From assembly GCF_004331485.1 (NCBI RefSeq), contig NZ_SJKD01000001.1, forward strand, positions 1,364,001-1,428,000: a stretch of DNA of 64,000 nucleotides, in the 5' to 3' direction. This document shows positions 43,132-54,514 of the stretch, piece by piece (position 1 is the first letter of the stretch; every line of letters begins with the position of its first letter). The translations under genes were made by a program, and so were the position numbers. The notes under the pieces were generated by a model. The model made no database searches. It had not been told where the DNA came from and was given only the letters and a program-made list of their open reading frames with translations. This DNA comes from Kribbella capetownensis (GTDB lineage Bacteria; Actinomycetota; Actinomycetes; Propionibacteriales; Kribbellaceae).

Positions 43132-45846
43132 ATGGTGAGGTTCGAACAGGTCGGAGTCCTGCCCGAGCCGGGGGACAACGTTGCTATCGCCTCCCGCCGG
43201 CTCGACGCCGGGACACAGATCGAGCTAGGCGACGCTGTGGTGACACTGCCACACACCGTGCTCGAGGGGCACCGCTTCGTAGTCACCCCAGTCGCTCCAG
43301 GTGACGCGCTCACGTCCTGGAACACCCCGTTCGCCCGTGCCTCCCGTGACCTGGTCCCCGGCGACTACGTGTGTACGCCGACCAGCCTCGCGGCAGTCAC
43401 CGCCCGCGGAGTCGAGGGTCTCCCGGACGAGCCTTCGGCGACCAATGAGCCGCTCGACCCGTACGTGCTGGACGAGTCCGCGCTGAACTTCGGCGCCCAG
43501 GTGACCAGCGTCGAGCAGCCCGGAACATTCCTCGGCTACCCCCGCGAGCAGGGCCCGGCCGGCACGCGGAACCACGTCGTCCTGATGGCGACCAGTTCCC
43601 GCAGCAGTGGCTTCGTCACCGAGCTCGCCCGTCGCTTCGACGGCGCGACTGCCGGGGACGGCGTCGTACCGGTGGCGCACACCGAGGGCGGCGAGGACGA
43701 GGTCCCGAACAACCTGCATTTCCTGCTCGCGACGCTGGCCGGCTTCACCCTGAATCCGAACGTCGGCGCCGTACTGATCGTCGACACCGAGGACGACGTG
43801 GTGTCCGGCCAGGCGATCAAGGACTTCCTGGCGGAGCACGACTACCCGTCGATCAAGGTCCCGTTCGCGTACTTCACCCGCCGGGCCGGATTCGAGCACG
43901 ACCTCACCGAAGCCGGCGCGCTGGTCGAGCCGTGGTTGCCGATTGTCGACAATCAGGCCCGGACGGAGGTTCCGCTCGCCGATCTCAGGATCGCCTTGCA
44001 GTGCGGAGGTTCCGACGCGTTCTCGGGCATCTCCGCCAACCCGCTGGCCGGTCTGGTCGGTGCGGAGGTGATCAAGCACGGTGGCGCCGCCGTACTCGCG
44101 GAGACCGACGAGCTGATCGGCGCGGAGCCCTACGTACTGAAGAACGTTCGCGACCTCGCGACCGCGCGGCGGTTCCTCGCCACCATCCGCTCGTTCAAGG
44201 AGCGCGTCGGCTGGCACGGTCACACCGCCGAGGGCAACCCGTCCGGCGGCAACGTGTACCGCGGCCTCTACAACATCGTGCTCAAGTCGATCGGCGCCGC
44301 GCGGAAGCTGCCGCGCGAGGTGCGGCTGGACCACGTGATCGACTACGGCGAACCGCTGCCCGGCAACGGCTACATCTTCATGGACAGCCCAGGCAACGAC
44401 CTCGAGTCGGTCGCCGGCCAGATCGGCAGCGGCTGCAACCTGATCTTCTTCACCACCGGGAACGGCTCGATCACCAACTTCCCGTTCGTGCCGACGCTGA
44501 AGTTCGTCACCACCCACGACCGGTACGAGCGCCTGCACGCCGAGATGGACGTCGACGCAGGCCGCTACCTCACCGGTACGTCGATGGCCGAGCTGACCGC
44601 GGACACCTTCGACCTCACGGTCCGGGTCGCGTCCGGCGAGCCGAGCGCGGGGGAGCGGGCCGGCCACAGCCAGGTGTCGATCTGGCGGAACTGGAAGCAG
44701 AGCGGCCCGCGCGAGGGCATCTCGATCACCACCGACGGCCGGATGAGCCGCAAGCTCATCGATCTCCCGGCCGAGGACCGTGACGCTCCGCTGGACGGTC
44801 TCCCGCACACGGGTCTTGGCTCCAACGACCGGAGCGCGGTACGGCTGTTGCAGGTGGACAACCGGCTGGTGCCGGAGGCCGTGGGGCTGATCCTGCCGAC
44901 CAGCCTGTGCTCGGGGATGATCGCGTTGCGGCTCGCGGCGCAAGGTGAACTGGAGAGGTGGGCCGGTGACGCGGTCACGCGGATGGTCGCGCTGCCGCAC
45001 ACCGAGGGTTGCGGCAGCAGCGGTGGCGCCTCCGAGGAGACGTTCGCCCGCACGATGCTCGGCTATCTCCTCCACCCGAACACCCGGATGGCGCTCCTGC
45101 TCGAGCACGGCTGCGAGAAGACCCACAACGACTACTTCCGGTCGCGCCTGGTCGAAGCCGGCGCGGATCCGTCCCGCTTCGGCTGGGCGAGCATTCAGGC
45201 CGACGGTGGCCTGGATGCGGTCGGTGCGAAGGTGCGCGACTGGTTCGGCAGCTTCGACCTGGACAGCCCGGTCGAGCACGCCGGGACTCTCGGCGACCTC
45301 ACCGTCGGGTTGGAGGCTCGCGGTCCGCTGACCGACGACACAGCTGAGGCGCTGGCCTTGGTCGGCCGCGAGATCGTCGGCTCCGGTGGATCCGTCGTGC
45401 TGTCTTCCCGAGGCGGGCTGATCGCACACGACGGCTTCCGTCGTACGGCGTTCGGCTCTGATGCGGCCGTCGGCCCGACGATCGCGCACGGGCAGCGGTT
45501 CGCGGCGCCGGGGTGGCACGTGATGCGGATGCCTGGCACGGACTGGATGGAGACCGCGACCGGCTTCGGTGCGTCCGGCGTTCAGCAGATCCTCGCGCAC
45601 GTTGCCGGCGGCACCTTGTCCGCGCAGCGCTTCGTCCCGGTCGTTGAGTTCAGCAACGATCCCGAGACGGTGGCGAAGTACGGCGACGACCTCGACGCGG
45701 TGGCCACGGGCAATGCCGTGGACCAGGCCCGGATCGGTCTGGACACCATCACGGCGGTGGCGAGCCGGCAGTTCGTTCCCAAGGCGGTTGCGTCAGGCAA
45801 CGTTGGCTTCCAGATCACCCGCGGTCTCCTCGGCACCTCGATGTGA
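43132..45846 (+). CDS. Double-module UxaA/GarD-family dehydratase
   Basis: A 904-residue protein, much longer than UxaA (about 390-500). Residues 1-95 form a SAF-like domain. Residues 130-520 are a UxaA core with VAHTEGGEDE, LQCGGSDAFSGISANPLAG and IGSGCNLIFFTTGNGS. From about 560 a partial second copy restarts with ILPTSLCSGMIAL, RMVALPHTEGCGSSGG and LLLEHGCEKTHND. Family members dehydrate altronate, galactarate or similar aldonic and aldaric acids using an Fe/Mn site. It is the first gene after the GntR operator. The second module may be a regulatory or second active unit. Confidence 0.85.
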   Translation: MVRFEQVGVLPEPGDNVAIASRRLDAGTQIELGDAVVTLPHTVLEGHRFVVTPVAPGDALTSWNTPFARASRDLVPGDYVCTPTSLAAVTARGVEGLPDEPSATNEPLDPYVLDESALNFGAQVTSVEQPGTFLGYPREQGPAGTRNHVVLMATSSRSSGFVTELARRFDGATAGDGVVPVAHTEGGEDEVPNNLHFLLATLAGFTLNPNVGAVLIVDTEDDVVSGQAIKDFLAEHDYPSIKVPFAYFTRRAGFEHDLTEAGALVEPWLPIVDNQARTEVPLADLRIALQCGGSDAFSGISANPLAGLVGAEVIKHGGAAVLAETDELIGAEPYVLKNVRDLATARRFLATIRSFKERVGWHGHTAEGNPSGGNVYRGLYNIVLKSIGAARKLPREVRLDHVIDYGEPLPGNGYIFMDSPGNDLESVAGQIGSGCNLIFFTTGNGSITNFPFVPTLKFVTTHDRYERLHAEMDVDAGRYLTGTSMAELTADTFDLTVRVASGEPSAGERAGHSQVSIWRNWKQSGPREGISITTDGRMSRKLIDLPAEDRDAPLDGLPHTGLGSNDRSAVRLLQVDNRLVPEAVGLILPTSLCSGMIALRLAAQGELERWAGDAVTRMVALPHTEGCGSSGGASEETFARTMLGYLLHPNTRMALLLEHGCEKTHNDYFRSRLVEAGADPSRFGWASIQADGGLDAVGAKVRDWFGSFDLDSPVEHAGTLGDLTVGLEARGPLTDDTAEALALVGREIVGSGGSVVLSSRGGLIAHDGFRRTAFGSDAAVGPTIAHGQRFAAPGWHVMRMPGTDWMETATGFGASGVQQILAHVAGGTLSAQRFVPVVEFSNDPETVAKYGDDLDAVATGNAVDQARIGLDTITAVASRQFVPKAVASGNVGFQITRGLLGTSM

Positions 45847-45857
45847 AAGGCAGCTCT

Positions 45858-46748
45858 ATGCATTTGGTCCGTTACCAGTCACCGGATGGCCGGCCCCTCG
45901 TCGGTGTGCGCACCGACGACACCGTGGCGCCGGTCGAAGGCGTCGGCAGTTTTGCGGAGCTGCTGCGGCTCCCGCTGGACGAGCTGAAGACAGCGGTCGC
46001 CAAGCTCGGGGAGCCGGTCCCGATCGACGGCTTGAAGTTCCTGCCGCCGCTCGACGGGCGGGGTGAGGTCTGGTGCGCGGGCGTGACCTATGAGAGGTCG
46101 CGGGGTGCCCGGATGGAGGAGAGCACCGAGCAGTCCGTGTACGACAAGGTCTACACGGCCGATCGGCCCGAGCTCTTCCAGAAGGCCCCGGCCTGGCGCG
46201 TGGTGGTCGACGGTGAGCCGGTGGGCATCCGGGTCGACTCGGGTCACGACGTACCCGAGCCCGAGCTCGCGGTCGTTGCCAACAGCCACGGCGAGATCGC
46301 CGGCTTCACGGTGTGCAACGACATGAGCTCGCGCTCGATCGAGGGCGTGAACCCGCTGTACGTCCCGCAGGCCAAGCTGTTCGCCGGCGGCTGCTCGCTG
46401 GCGGCCGGCATCCGGCCCGCGTGGGAGGTCGCGAACCCGAAGGACCTCAGCATCGACCTGGTGATCGAGCGCGCCGGCGACGAGGTGTTCGCGGGTACGA
46501 CGTCCACCGCGAAGCTGGTGCGGGAGTTGCAGGACCTGATCGACGTACTGTTCGGGCCGAACGACTTCCCGGACGGCGTCATCCTGGCGACCGGCACCGG
46601 GATCGTGCCCGAGCTGGACTTCGCGCTGGCCGACGGCGACGTCATCACGATCACGATCGCCGAGGTCGGCACGCTGACGAATACGGTGGCCGTCGGCCGG
46701 GAACCGTTCGCGTTCCTGGCGACCGAGAACCTGGAGGAGAAGCGATGA
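45858..46748 (+). CDS. FAH-family 2-keto-3-deoxy-acid dehydratase-like protein
   Basis: A 296-residue fumarylacetoacetate-hydrolase-fold enzyme. The acidic metal ligands are in DVPEPELAVVANSHG and the following GFTVCNDMSSRSIEG. The subfamily with PLYVPQAKLFAGGCSLA includes 2-keto-3-deoxy-D-arabinonate dehydratase, which makes 2-oxoglutarate semialdehyde. The next gene is a matching aldehyde dehydrogenase, supporting this reading. AAAGGCAG precedes ATG 45858. It overlaps the dehydrogenase by four bases. Confidence 0.88.
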   Translation: MHLVRYQSPDGRPLVGVRTDDTVAPVEGVGSFAELLRLPLDELKTAVAKLGEPVPIDGLKFLPPLDGRGEVWCAGVTYERSRGARMEESTEQSVYDKVYTADRPELFQKAPAWRVVVDGEPVGIRVDSGHDVPEPELAVVANSHGEIAGFTVCNDMSSRSIEGVNPLYVPQAKLFAGGCSLAAGIRPAWEVANPKDLSIDLVIERAGDEVFAGTTSTAKLVRELQDLIDVLFGPNDFPDGVILATGTGIVPELDFALADGDVITITIAEVGTLTNTVAVGREPFAFLATENLEEKR

Positions 46749-48192
46749 TCCCGGACACCACCCCCGCCGAGCTCGAGCAGGCGCTCGCCGACGCCAAGGC
46801 TGCCGCACCGGCGCTGGGCGCCGCGGAGCCGGCCGTACGGGCCGGGTGGATCCGCACGGTGGCGGACGCGCTCGACGCGGCGGCGGACGAACTCGTGCCG
46901 ATCGCGATGCGGGAGTCGTCGCTGCCGGAGGCTCGGCTGAGCGGCGAGGTCGCGCGAAGCACCGGCCAGCTGCGGATGTTCGCCGACGTGCTGGAAGAGG
47001 GCTCCCTGCTCGAGGTCGTCATCGACACGGCGGACGCCCAGGCGAAGCCCGTACCGCGGCCGGATCTGCGCCGCGTCCTGGTTCCGCTCGGGCCTGTGCT
47101 GGTGTTTGCCGCTAGCAACTTCCCGTTCGCCTTCAGTGTCTGCGGTGGGGACACCGCGTCCGCACTGGCCGCCGGCTGTCCGGTGATCGTCAAGGCGCAC
47201 CCCGGTCATCCTGAGCTGTCCGCCCGGACCGCCGAGGTGATGATCGCGGCGCTGGCTTCGGCCGGTGCACCGGCTGGATCGTTCGGCCTGATCCAGGGCT
47301 TCGACGTCGGCGTGACCGCGCTGAAGGACCCGCGGATCACGGCGGCCGGCTTCACCGGCTCGGTCCCGGCCGGCAAGGCGCTGCACGAGATCGCGGTGAC
47401 GCGGCCGGAGCCGATCCCGTTCTACGGCGAGCTCGGCAGCCTGAACCCGGTCTTCGTCACCCAGGCCGCGATCGATGCCCGGGGCAAGGACATCGCGACC
47501 GGGTACGTCGGCTCGTTCACGCTCGGCGTCGGCCAGTTCTGCACCAAGCCCGGTCTGCTCTTCCTGCCCGACGGCCACGGTCTGCAGGACCAGTTGGCCG
47601 AAGCGGTCGGTGGAGTCGCCGAAGCGCCGATGCTGAACGACCGCATCAAGGACGGATTCGGCTCAGGTCTCGACCGGTTGCAGAAGGTCGACGGTATCCG
47701 GGTCTGGGCATCCGGCAGCGCGACGTTGCTACAGACAACAGTCTCCGAGCTCCTAGCGCGTCGTGACGAGATTCTCGAGGAGTGCTTCGGGCCGGTCTCG
47801 ATCGTTGTCGAATACAACGGTGTAGAGGAGCTCCGGGCCGCAGTGGAGGCGTTCGAGGGCAACCTGACCGCGACGCTGCACGCCGAGTCGTCAGACACCG
47901 AGCTGGCCGCGGAGCTGCTGCCGTTGCTAACGGCAAGGGCCGGGCGGGTGCTGTGGAACGGCTGGCCGACCGGCGTCGCTGTGTCCTGGGCCCAGCAGCA
48001 CGGCGGTCCGTTCCCGTCGACCGTCGGCTCGATCCACACCAGCGTCGGCGTGACCGCGGCCCGCCGGTTCCAGCGACCGGTTGCCTACCAGGACACGCCG
48101 GATGCGGTGCTGCCCGACGTACTGAAGGATGCGAACCCGAGCGGTATCAGCCGCCGGGTGAACGGGACCGTGACTACAGGTGAGGTGTCTCG

Positions 48193-48196
<4 letters not shown>
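46745..48196 (+). CDS. Aldehyde dehydrogenase, 2-oxoglutarate-semialdehyde-type
   Basis: A 483-residue aldehyde dehydrogenase. The nucleophile is Cys266 in GQFCTKPG, the general base Glu229 in YGELGSLNP, and the cofactor lysine K150 in VIVKAHPGHP. The HPGHP context favours NADP. These features match ketoglutarate-semialdehyde (2,5-dioxovalerate) dehydrogenases, which complete Weimberg-type pathways by forming 2-oxoglutarate. It overlaps the genes on both sides (ATGA). Confidence 0.9.
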
Positions 48197-50048
<1,852 letters not shown>

Positions 50049-50049
<1 letters not shown>

Positions 50050-51392
50050 TGTCATCCGCACAACAGCCCTCGAGCGAAGCGAGGGGTTCGTCTTGGGGGC
50101 CTTTTGAGGCTGTTCGAGGGCTCCGGCCTGGCGGTGTGATCCCGCAGGTCACGCCGATCCGCCGGTTGCTCTCGGATGTCCCGACCTCAGCAGATCCGTA
50201 CGCCGAAGCACAGGCAGCGCTCGAACCCCTGCGACCCCGCATCGCACCTGATGCGCGGATCGCCGTGACCGCGGGCAGCCGTGGCATCCACGACCTCGTC
50301 CCCGTGGTGAAGGCGGCTGTCGACTGGCTGAAGTCGGTGGGCGCCGCGCCGTTCGTGATCCCCGCGATGGGATCGCACGGCGGCGCAACCGCTGACGGGC
50401 AGAAGGAGATGCTCGCCGGCCTCGGCATCACGCCGGGATCCGTCGGCTGCCCGATCGAGGCGACCATGGAGACGGTGGTCGTCGGCACACTGTCCGACGG
50501 CACAGGCATCCACCACGATGCGATCGCCGCCAAGGCGGACGGCGTACTCCTGGTGAACCGGGTCAAGCCGCACACCGACTTCCGCGGCCCGATCGAGAGC
50601 GGGATCGCCAAGATCCTCGCGATCGGCCTCGGTAACCACGTCGGTGCGGCCTCGCTGCACGCCGGCGGCATCCCATCACTCGGCGGGAACATCGAGGCGG
50701 CCGCCCGCATGGTGGTTGCGCAGGGCAAGGTCCTTGGTGGGCTGGCGATCCTGGAGAACGCGCGGGAGAAGACCGCCGCCGTCGAGTTGCTCGAACCGGA
50801 CGGTATCGCTGGTGTGGCGGAGCAGGCGTTGCTGCAGCGGGCGGGCGGTTTGCTCGGCCGGTTGCCGTTCGACGAGCTGGACGTGCTGGTGATCGATGAA
50901 CTGGGCAAGGACAAGTCCGGAGCTGGCATGGACACGAACGTGATCGGCCGGTGCTGGGTGCACGGGATCCCCGAGTTCGAGTCGCCGTCGATCGCGACGA
51001 TCAGCGTGCACTCGCTCACCCCGGCGTCGCACGGGAACGCGTCCGGCCTCGGCCTGGCGGACGTCATCCCGGCGCGTCTGCTGGAGCAGGTGGACTTCCG
51101 GGTCAGTTACGTCAACGCCCTGACGTCCGGCGCTGGGGGAGCCCGCCGCTCCCGGTTGCCGATGGTGATGGAAGACGACGAGGCCACCGTGCTCGCCGCC
51201 GCGACGATGTGCGGCCGGCGTGACTGGTCCGAACTCCGGCTGGCCCGGATCAAGGACACCTTGTCCCCGAACGAGTTGATGGTGACGCCGGCACTGCTGA
51301 CCGAGGTGAGTGACCGCTTCGACCTGGAGATCACCGGGCCGGCGCGGGACCTGACAGCGGCCGGCCGGCTCGGACCCTGGAGTGACGCATGA
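50049..51392 (+). CDS. LarA-like (DUF2088) racemase/epimerase
   Basis: A 447-residue LarA-family protein. VTAGSRGIHDLVPVVKAAVD, PAMGSHGGATADGQ and LLVNRVKPHTDFRGPIESG correspond to the Rossmann-like and cofactor-contact parts of the nickel-pincer racemases. LarA itself racemises lactate; other members act on larger 2-hydroxyacids. In this operon it may invert C2 of a sugar acid. Cofactor genes larB, larC and larE are not in the window. The ATG overlaps the dehydratase stop (TGATG). Confidence 0.83.
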
Positions 51393-52255
51393 ACCTTCGC
51401 GAGGCACACGCACTGCTGGCCGATCGTGGTTTCCGCCCGGGCGGCGCATCTACGCGCACATTCCCGGACGGGGCGCCGTACAAGGTGGAAATCCCTTCCT
51501 GTGAAGGGCCGCGGGTGATGACCGCGGTGCTGGAGGAAGCCAAGACCCGGGGTGTCCGGATCGACCGGGTGTCGCAGGGCAGCGGCGTGATGATGCTGAC
51601 CGACGGCGAGATCGAGGAGATGCTCTCGCTCGGCACGTCGGCCGGAGTCGAGGTCTGCCTGTTCCTCGGTCCGCGCGGTGCGTGGGACATCGGTGGTCAG
51701 GCCAAGGTCTCCGCCGCTGTCGGCGGTGTTGCGCGGGGCAACGAGATGGTTGCCGCGTCGCTCTGTGATGCGTTCCGGGCCGTCGAGCTCGGCGTACGGA
51801 GCCTGCTGGTCGGGGACATCGGCGTGCTGGAGATCCTCGGTGAGCTGAAGGTCGACGGTTCGTTGCCGTCGGACCTCGTGCTGAAGACATCGGTGCTGAT
51901 GCCGTTGCCCAATGCCCCGACTGCTCGGTTGTACGAGCGGCTGGGAGCGACGAGTCTGAACGTGTCGACCGACCTGCCGGTGCCGGTGCTGGCCGAGATC
52001 CGGTCGGTGACGTCGGTGCCGATCGACATGTACATCGAGGTTCCTGACGACCAGGGTGGGCATGTGCGGTTCTACGACGTACCGGAGATCGTTCGGGTCG
52101 CGGCGCCGGTCTATCTGAAGATGGGACTGCGGAACGCGCCGAACATCTACCCGGTGGGTGCGCATCTCACCGGAACGGCGGAGGCGCTCGGGCGGGAACG
52201 GGTACGGCGGGCGGAGTTGATTCTGCGGCTGCTGGCCGAACAGGATGAGGCATGA
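51389..52255 (+). CDS. U32-peptidase-like TIM-barrel protein, function unknown
   Basis: A 288-residue protein with barrel-like repeated strand/helix pattern: RVSQGSGVMMLTDGEIEEML, GVEVCLFLGPRGAWDIGG, LGVRSLLVGDIGVLEILGEL and VPIDMYIEVPDDQGGHVRFY. I cannot place it firmly; similar proteins are annotated as U32-family peptidases. It is tightly coupled between the LarA-like and GlcD-like genes, so a role in the same sugar-acid pathway, such as an aldolase or isomerase step, is likely by context only. Confidence 0.65.
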   Translation: MNLREAHALLADRGFRPGGASTRTFPDGAPYKVEIPSCEGPRVMTAVLEEAKTRGVRIDRVSQGSGVMMLTDGEIEEMLSLGTSAGVEVCLFLGPRGAWDIGGQAKVSAAVGGVARGNEMVAASLCDAFRAVELGVRSLLVGDIGVLEILGELKVDGSLPSDLVLKTSVLMPLPNAPTARLYERLGATSLNVSTDLPVPVLAEIRSVTSVPIDMYIEVPDDQGGHVRFYDVPEIVRVAAPVYLKMGLRNAPNIYPVGAHLTGTAEALGRERVRRAELILRLLAEQDEA

Positions 52256-53631
52256 CGCCTGCTGATCCACTCGTCGCGCGGTTGCGTTCGTCGCTGGGGG
52301 ACAACGCGGTTGTCGACGATCCCGACGTACTGGACAGTCATCGCAACGACCACGCGACCTTCTGTACGGCCGGCGTACCGCGGCTGCTGGTACGGCCGTC
52401 GTCGACCGCTGAGGTCTCGGAGGTTCTCAAGGCTGCTGGGTCTTTGGGTGTTCCTGTGGTGACGCAGGGCGCCCGGACCGGATTGTCGGGTGCGGCGAAC
52501 GCGTTGGATGGCTGTCTGCTGCTGTCGACCGCGCGGATGAACGAGATCCTCGAGGTCTCGGTCGAGGACCAGGTCGCGGTGGTCCAACCGGGTGTGGTGA
52601 ACGCCGATCTGTCCCGGGCCGTGCTCGAGAAGGACCTGTTCTACCCGCCGGATCCGTCGTCGTGGGAAATGTCCACGGTGGGTGGCAACATCGCGACCAA
52701 CGCCGGTGGACTGTGTTGTGTGAAGTACGGCGTGACGTCGGACTTCGTGCGTGGACTGGAGGTGGTGCTGGCGTCGGGCGAGGTCGTCCGTACCGGCCGA
52801 CGGTCGGCGAAGGGCGTCGCCGGGTACGACCTGACGCGGTTGATCGTCGGATCCGAGGGCACGTTGGGCGTAGTGACCGAGGCGACGCTCGCACTGCGGC
52901 CTGCCCCCGAAGCGTCGCTGACCGCGGCGGCTACCTTCCTGTCCATCGAGGAGGGGATCGCGGCCGCGGCCGCTGTCATGGCCTCCGGCCTCCGACCCTC
53001 CCTGCTCGAGTTCCTGGATCGTCCGACTCTGCGTGCCATCCAGGACTATCGCGACATGGGACTCCCCGCTGACGTCGGATCGATGCTGATCGCGCAGTCC
53101 GACCGCGGCCAGCGCGCCGCGGAGGATGTTGCGCGCATCGCGGCGATCTGCACCGAGCATGGTGCCATCGATGTCGCCGAGGCATCGGACGCCGAGGAGT
53201 CCCGGATGCTTCTCGAAGCACGTCGCCTGGTCAATGCAGCGCTCGAACCCCTCGGTGTCACTCTTATCGACGACGTCGCCGTACCGCGCTCGAAGCTGGT
53301 CGCGTTGCTCCGCGGCATCGCAGAGATCGGCACGAAGTACGACGTACTGATCTGCTGCCCCGGCCACGTCGGCGACGGCAACATGCACCCCACCGTCGTC
53401 TTCGACCGCGACGACCCCGACGCCGAAGCCCGCGCACTGCAGGCCTTCGGAGCGGTGATGGAGCTGGGTCTGTCACTCGGCGGCACCATCACCGGCGAAC
53501 ACGGCATCGGCAAACTCAAACGCCACTGGCTCGCGCAGGAACTGGGCCCGGTGGGCTTACGTCTGCAACGCGAGGTCAAGGCGGTCTTCGACCCCGACAA
53601 CCTTCTGAACCCGGACAAACTCTTTCTCTGA
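52252..53631 (+). CDS. FAD-linked 2-hydroxyacid oxidase (GlcD-type)
   Basis: A 459-residue flavoprotein of the VAO/PCMH fold. The FAD domain shows PVVTQGARTGLSGAANAL, WEMSTVGGNIATNAGGLCC and GSEGTLGVVTEATLALRP. The catalytic domain ends with CPGHVGDGNMHPTVVFDRDD and GTITGEHGIGKLKRHWL, as in glycolate and D-lactate oxidases. It should oxidise a 2-hydroxyacid, possibly the product of the LarA-like step. It is the last gene of the operon; its stop abuts the 3' end of the first tRNA-like gene of the array. Confidence 0.92.
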   Translation: MTPADPLVARLRSSLGDNAVVDDPDVLDSHRNDHATFCTAGVPRLLVRPSSTAEVSEVLKAAGSLGVPVVTQGARTGLSGAANALDGCLLLSTARMNEILEVSVEDQVAVVQPGVVNADLSRAVLEKDLFYPPDPSSWEMSTVGGNIATNAGGLCCVKYGVTSDFVRGLEVVLASGEVVRTGRRSAKGVAGYDLTRLIVGSEGTLGVVTEATLALRPAPEASLTAAATFLSIEEGIAAAAAVMASGLRPSLLEFLDRPTLRAIQDYRDMGLPADVGSMLIAQSDRGQRAAEDVARIAAICTEHGAIDVAEASDAEESRMLLEARRLVNAALEPLGVTLIDDVAVPRSKLVALLRGIAEIGTKYDVLICCPGHVGDGNMHPTVVFDRDDPDAEARALQAFGAVMELGLSLGGTITGEHGIGKLKRHWLAQELGPVGLRLQREVKAVFDPDNLLNPDKLFL

Positions 53632-53703
53632 GTCCCCCTGCCCGGAGTCGAACCAGGAACCCGGCCTTCGGAGAGCCAGGCGAGAAATCCGTCACCAGGG
53701 GGA
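53632..53703 (-). tRNA. tRNA-like gene, anticodon probably CCG (Arg)
   Basis: The acceptor arms TCCCCCT and AGGGGGA pair perfectly. A T arm (CCTGG, TTCGACT, CCGGG) and an anticodon arm with loop CTCCGAA are present. The stem around the loop has two G-T pairs, and the D arm follows the acceptor without the usual two bases. An extra base lies before the 3' acceptor strand. It is therefore degenerate. It is the last member of the array and carries no encoded CCA. Confidence 0.55.
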
Positions 53704-53742
53704 TTCGGGTACGCCGCCGCCGGGACGGCGTACCCGCAGCGT

Positions 53743-53937
53743 TTACTCCTCGACCGAGACGACGCGGACCCAGTCGGAGCAGTCGGCTTCACACCAGACG
53801 TGATCGCCGCGGTGCGCGATCCGGTCACGCTGCACATGCCCACAGGCAAGCTGCACCCGGCGCAGCGCGTGACCCTGCTTCACTGGAGCACCGGTCCTAC
53901 CGCCGGGCACTCGCTTTCTGTTCCTGAGGTCGGCCAT
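53743..53937 (-). CDS. Small possible zinc-binding protein in the tRNA array
   Basis: A 64-residue basic protein: LRRVQLACGHVQRDRIAH then GDHVWCEADCSDWVRVVSVE. The CGH, H, C and C spacing suggests a metal-binding ribbon. A strong AGAGGAGGACC box precedes ATG 53937. It lies between two tRNA genes on the same strand, so it is part of the array transcript. No family is recognised; such small Cys/His proteins are common in actinophages. Confidence 0.7.
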   Translation of the reverse strand: MADLRNRKRVPGGRTGAPVKQGHALRRVQLACGHVQRDRIAHRGDHVWCEADCSDWVRVVSVEE

Positions 53938-53990
53938 GGCCGGTCCTCCTCTCTTCTCACATTGTTAGTTGCCCAAGGCATCCTTGTGCG

Positions 53991-54074
53991 TACAGGAGAC
54001 AGGATTCGAACCTGCTCAGCCCGAAGGCAGCGGGTTTACAGCCCACCCCGCCTCTCCCACGGCGGCGCTCCTGC
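53991..54074 (-). tRNA. tRNA-Tyr (GTA)
   Basis: An 84-base class II tRNA. The acceptor is GCAGGAG with CTCCTGT. The D stem is CCGC/GCGG. The anticodon arm GTGGG-CTGTAAA-CCCGC gives GTA. A long variable arm and the T arm GCAGG-TTCGAAT-CCTGT follow. Position 8 is C instead of the usual T. No CCA is encoded. Its 5' end directly abuts the stop codon of the methyltransferase gene. Confidence 0.88.
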
Positions 54075-54497
54075 TCAACGCCTGGGGAGCCAGCGTCCAA
54101 CCTTCTCCGAGTACTCCAGGTACTCGTCCCCGAACCTCTCCTCGAGCCGCTGCTCCTCGCGCAGCACCTCCCGGTGCACCAGCGCGCCGACGAACGGCAG
54201 GCTCACCAACACCCACCCGGAGCCGGCGATCACCCCGATCCCGAGCTGCAGCAGCCCCCACCCGACGTACATCGGGTTGCGAGTCCGCGCGTATGGCCCG
54301 CCGGTCACCAGCCGTCCCGGGCTGGCGAGCTCGGTGGTCCCCGCCGTCTTCAGCGAGCCCGCGATGACGGCGACACCTGCCGCGACGATCGGCCACCCGG
54401 CAACTCGCCGTACGTCCTCGGGGAGCGGCAACGGCCACGCTTGTTCCAGGGCGGCAGCGGCTGCGATCCCGGCCAGACTCGCCTCCGGCACCGGCAC
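54075..54497 (-). CDS. Isoprenylcysteine carboxyl methyltransferase-like membrane protein
   Basis: A 140-residue membrane protein of the ICMT/phospholipid-methyltransferase family. Three hydrophobic helices are followed by the conserved GPYARTRNPMYVGWGLLQLG and a C-terminal REEQRLEERFGDEYLEYSEK segment that binds S-adenosylmethionine. The bacterial substrate is unknown. It lies 17 bases downstream of an alpha/beta-hydrolase gene on the same strand, within the tRNA array. Confidence 0.87.
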   Translation of the reverse strand: MPVPEASLAGIAAAAALEQAWPLPLPEDVRRVAGWPIVAAGVAVIAGSLKTAGTTELASPGRLVTGGPYARTRNPMYVGWGLLQLGIGVIAGSGWVLVSLPFVGALVHREVLREEQRLEERFGDEYLEYSEKVGRWLPRR

Positions 54498-54514
54498 GTT
54501 CCGGAGGATGGCGA

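Noticed and set aside
43225..45600. 791-codon open frame antisense to the UxaA-like gene
   Set aside because: Composition is Arg/Val/His-rich without motifs and it mirrors the GC-rich third positions of the real gene; it is a shadow frame.
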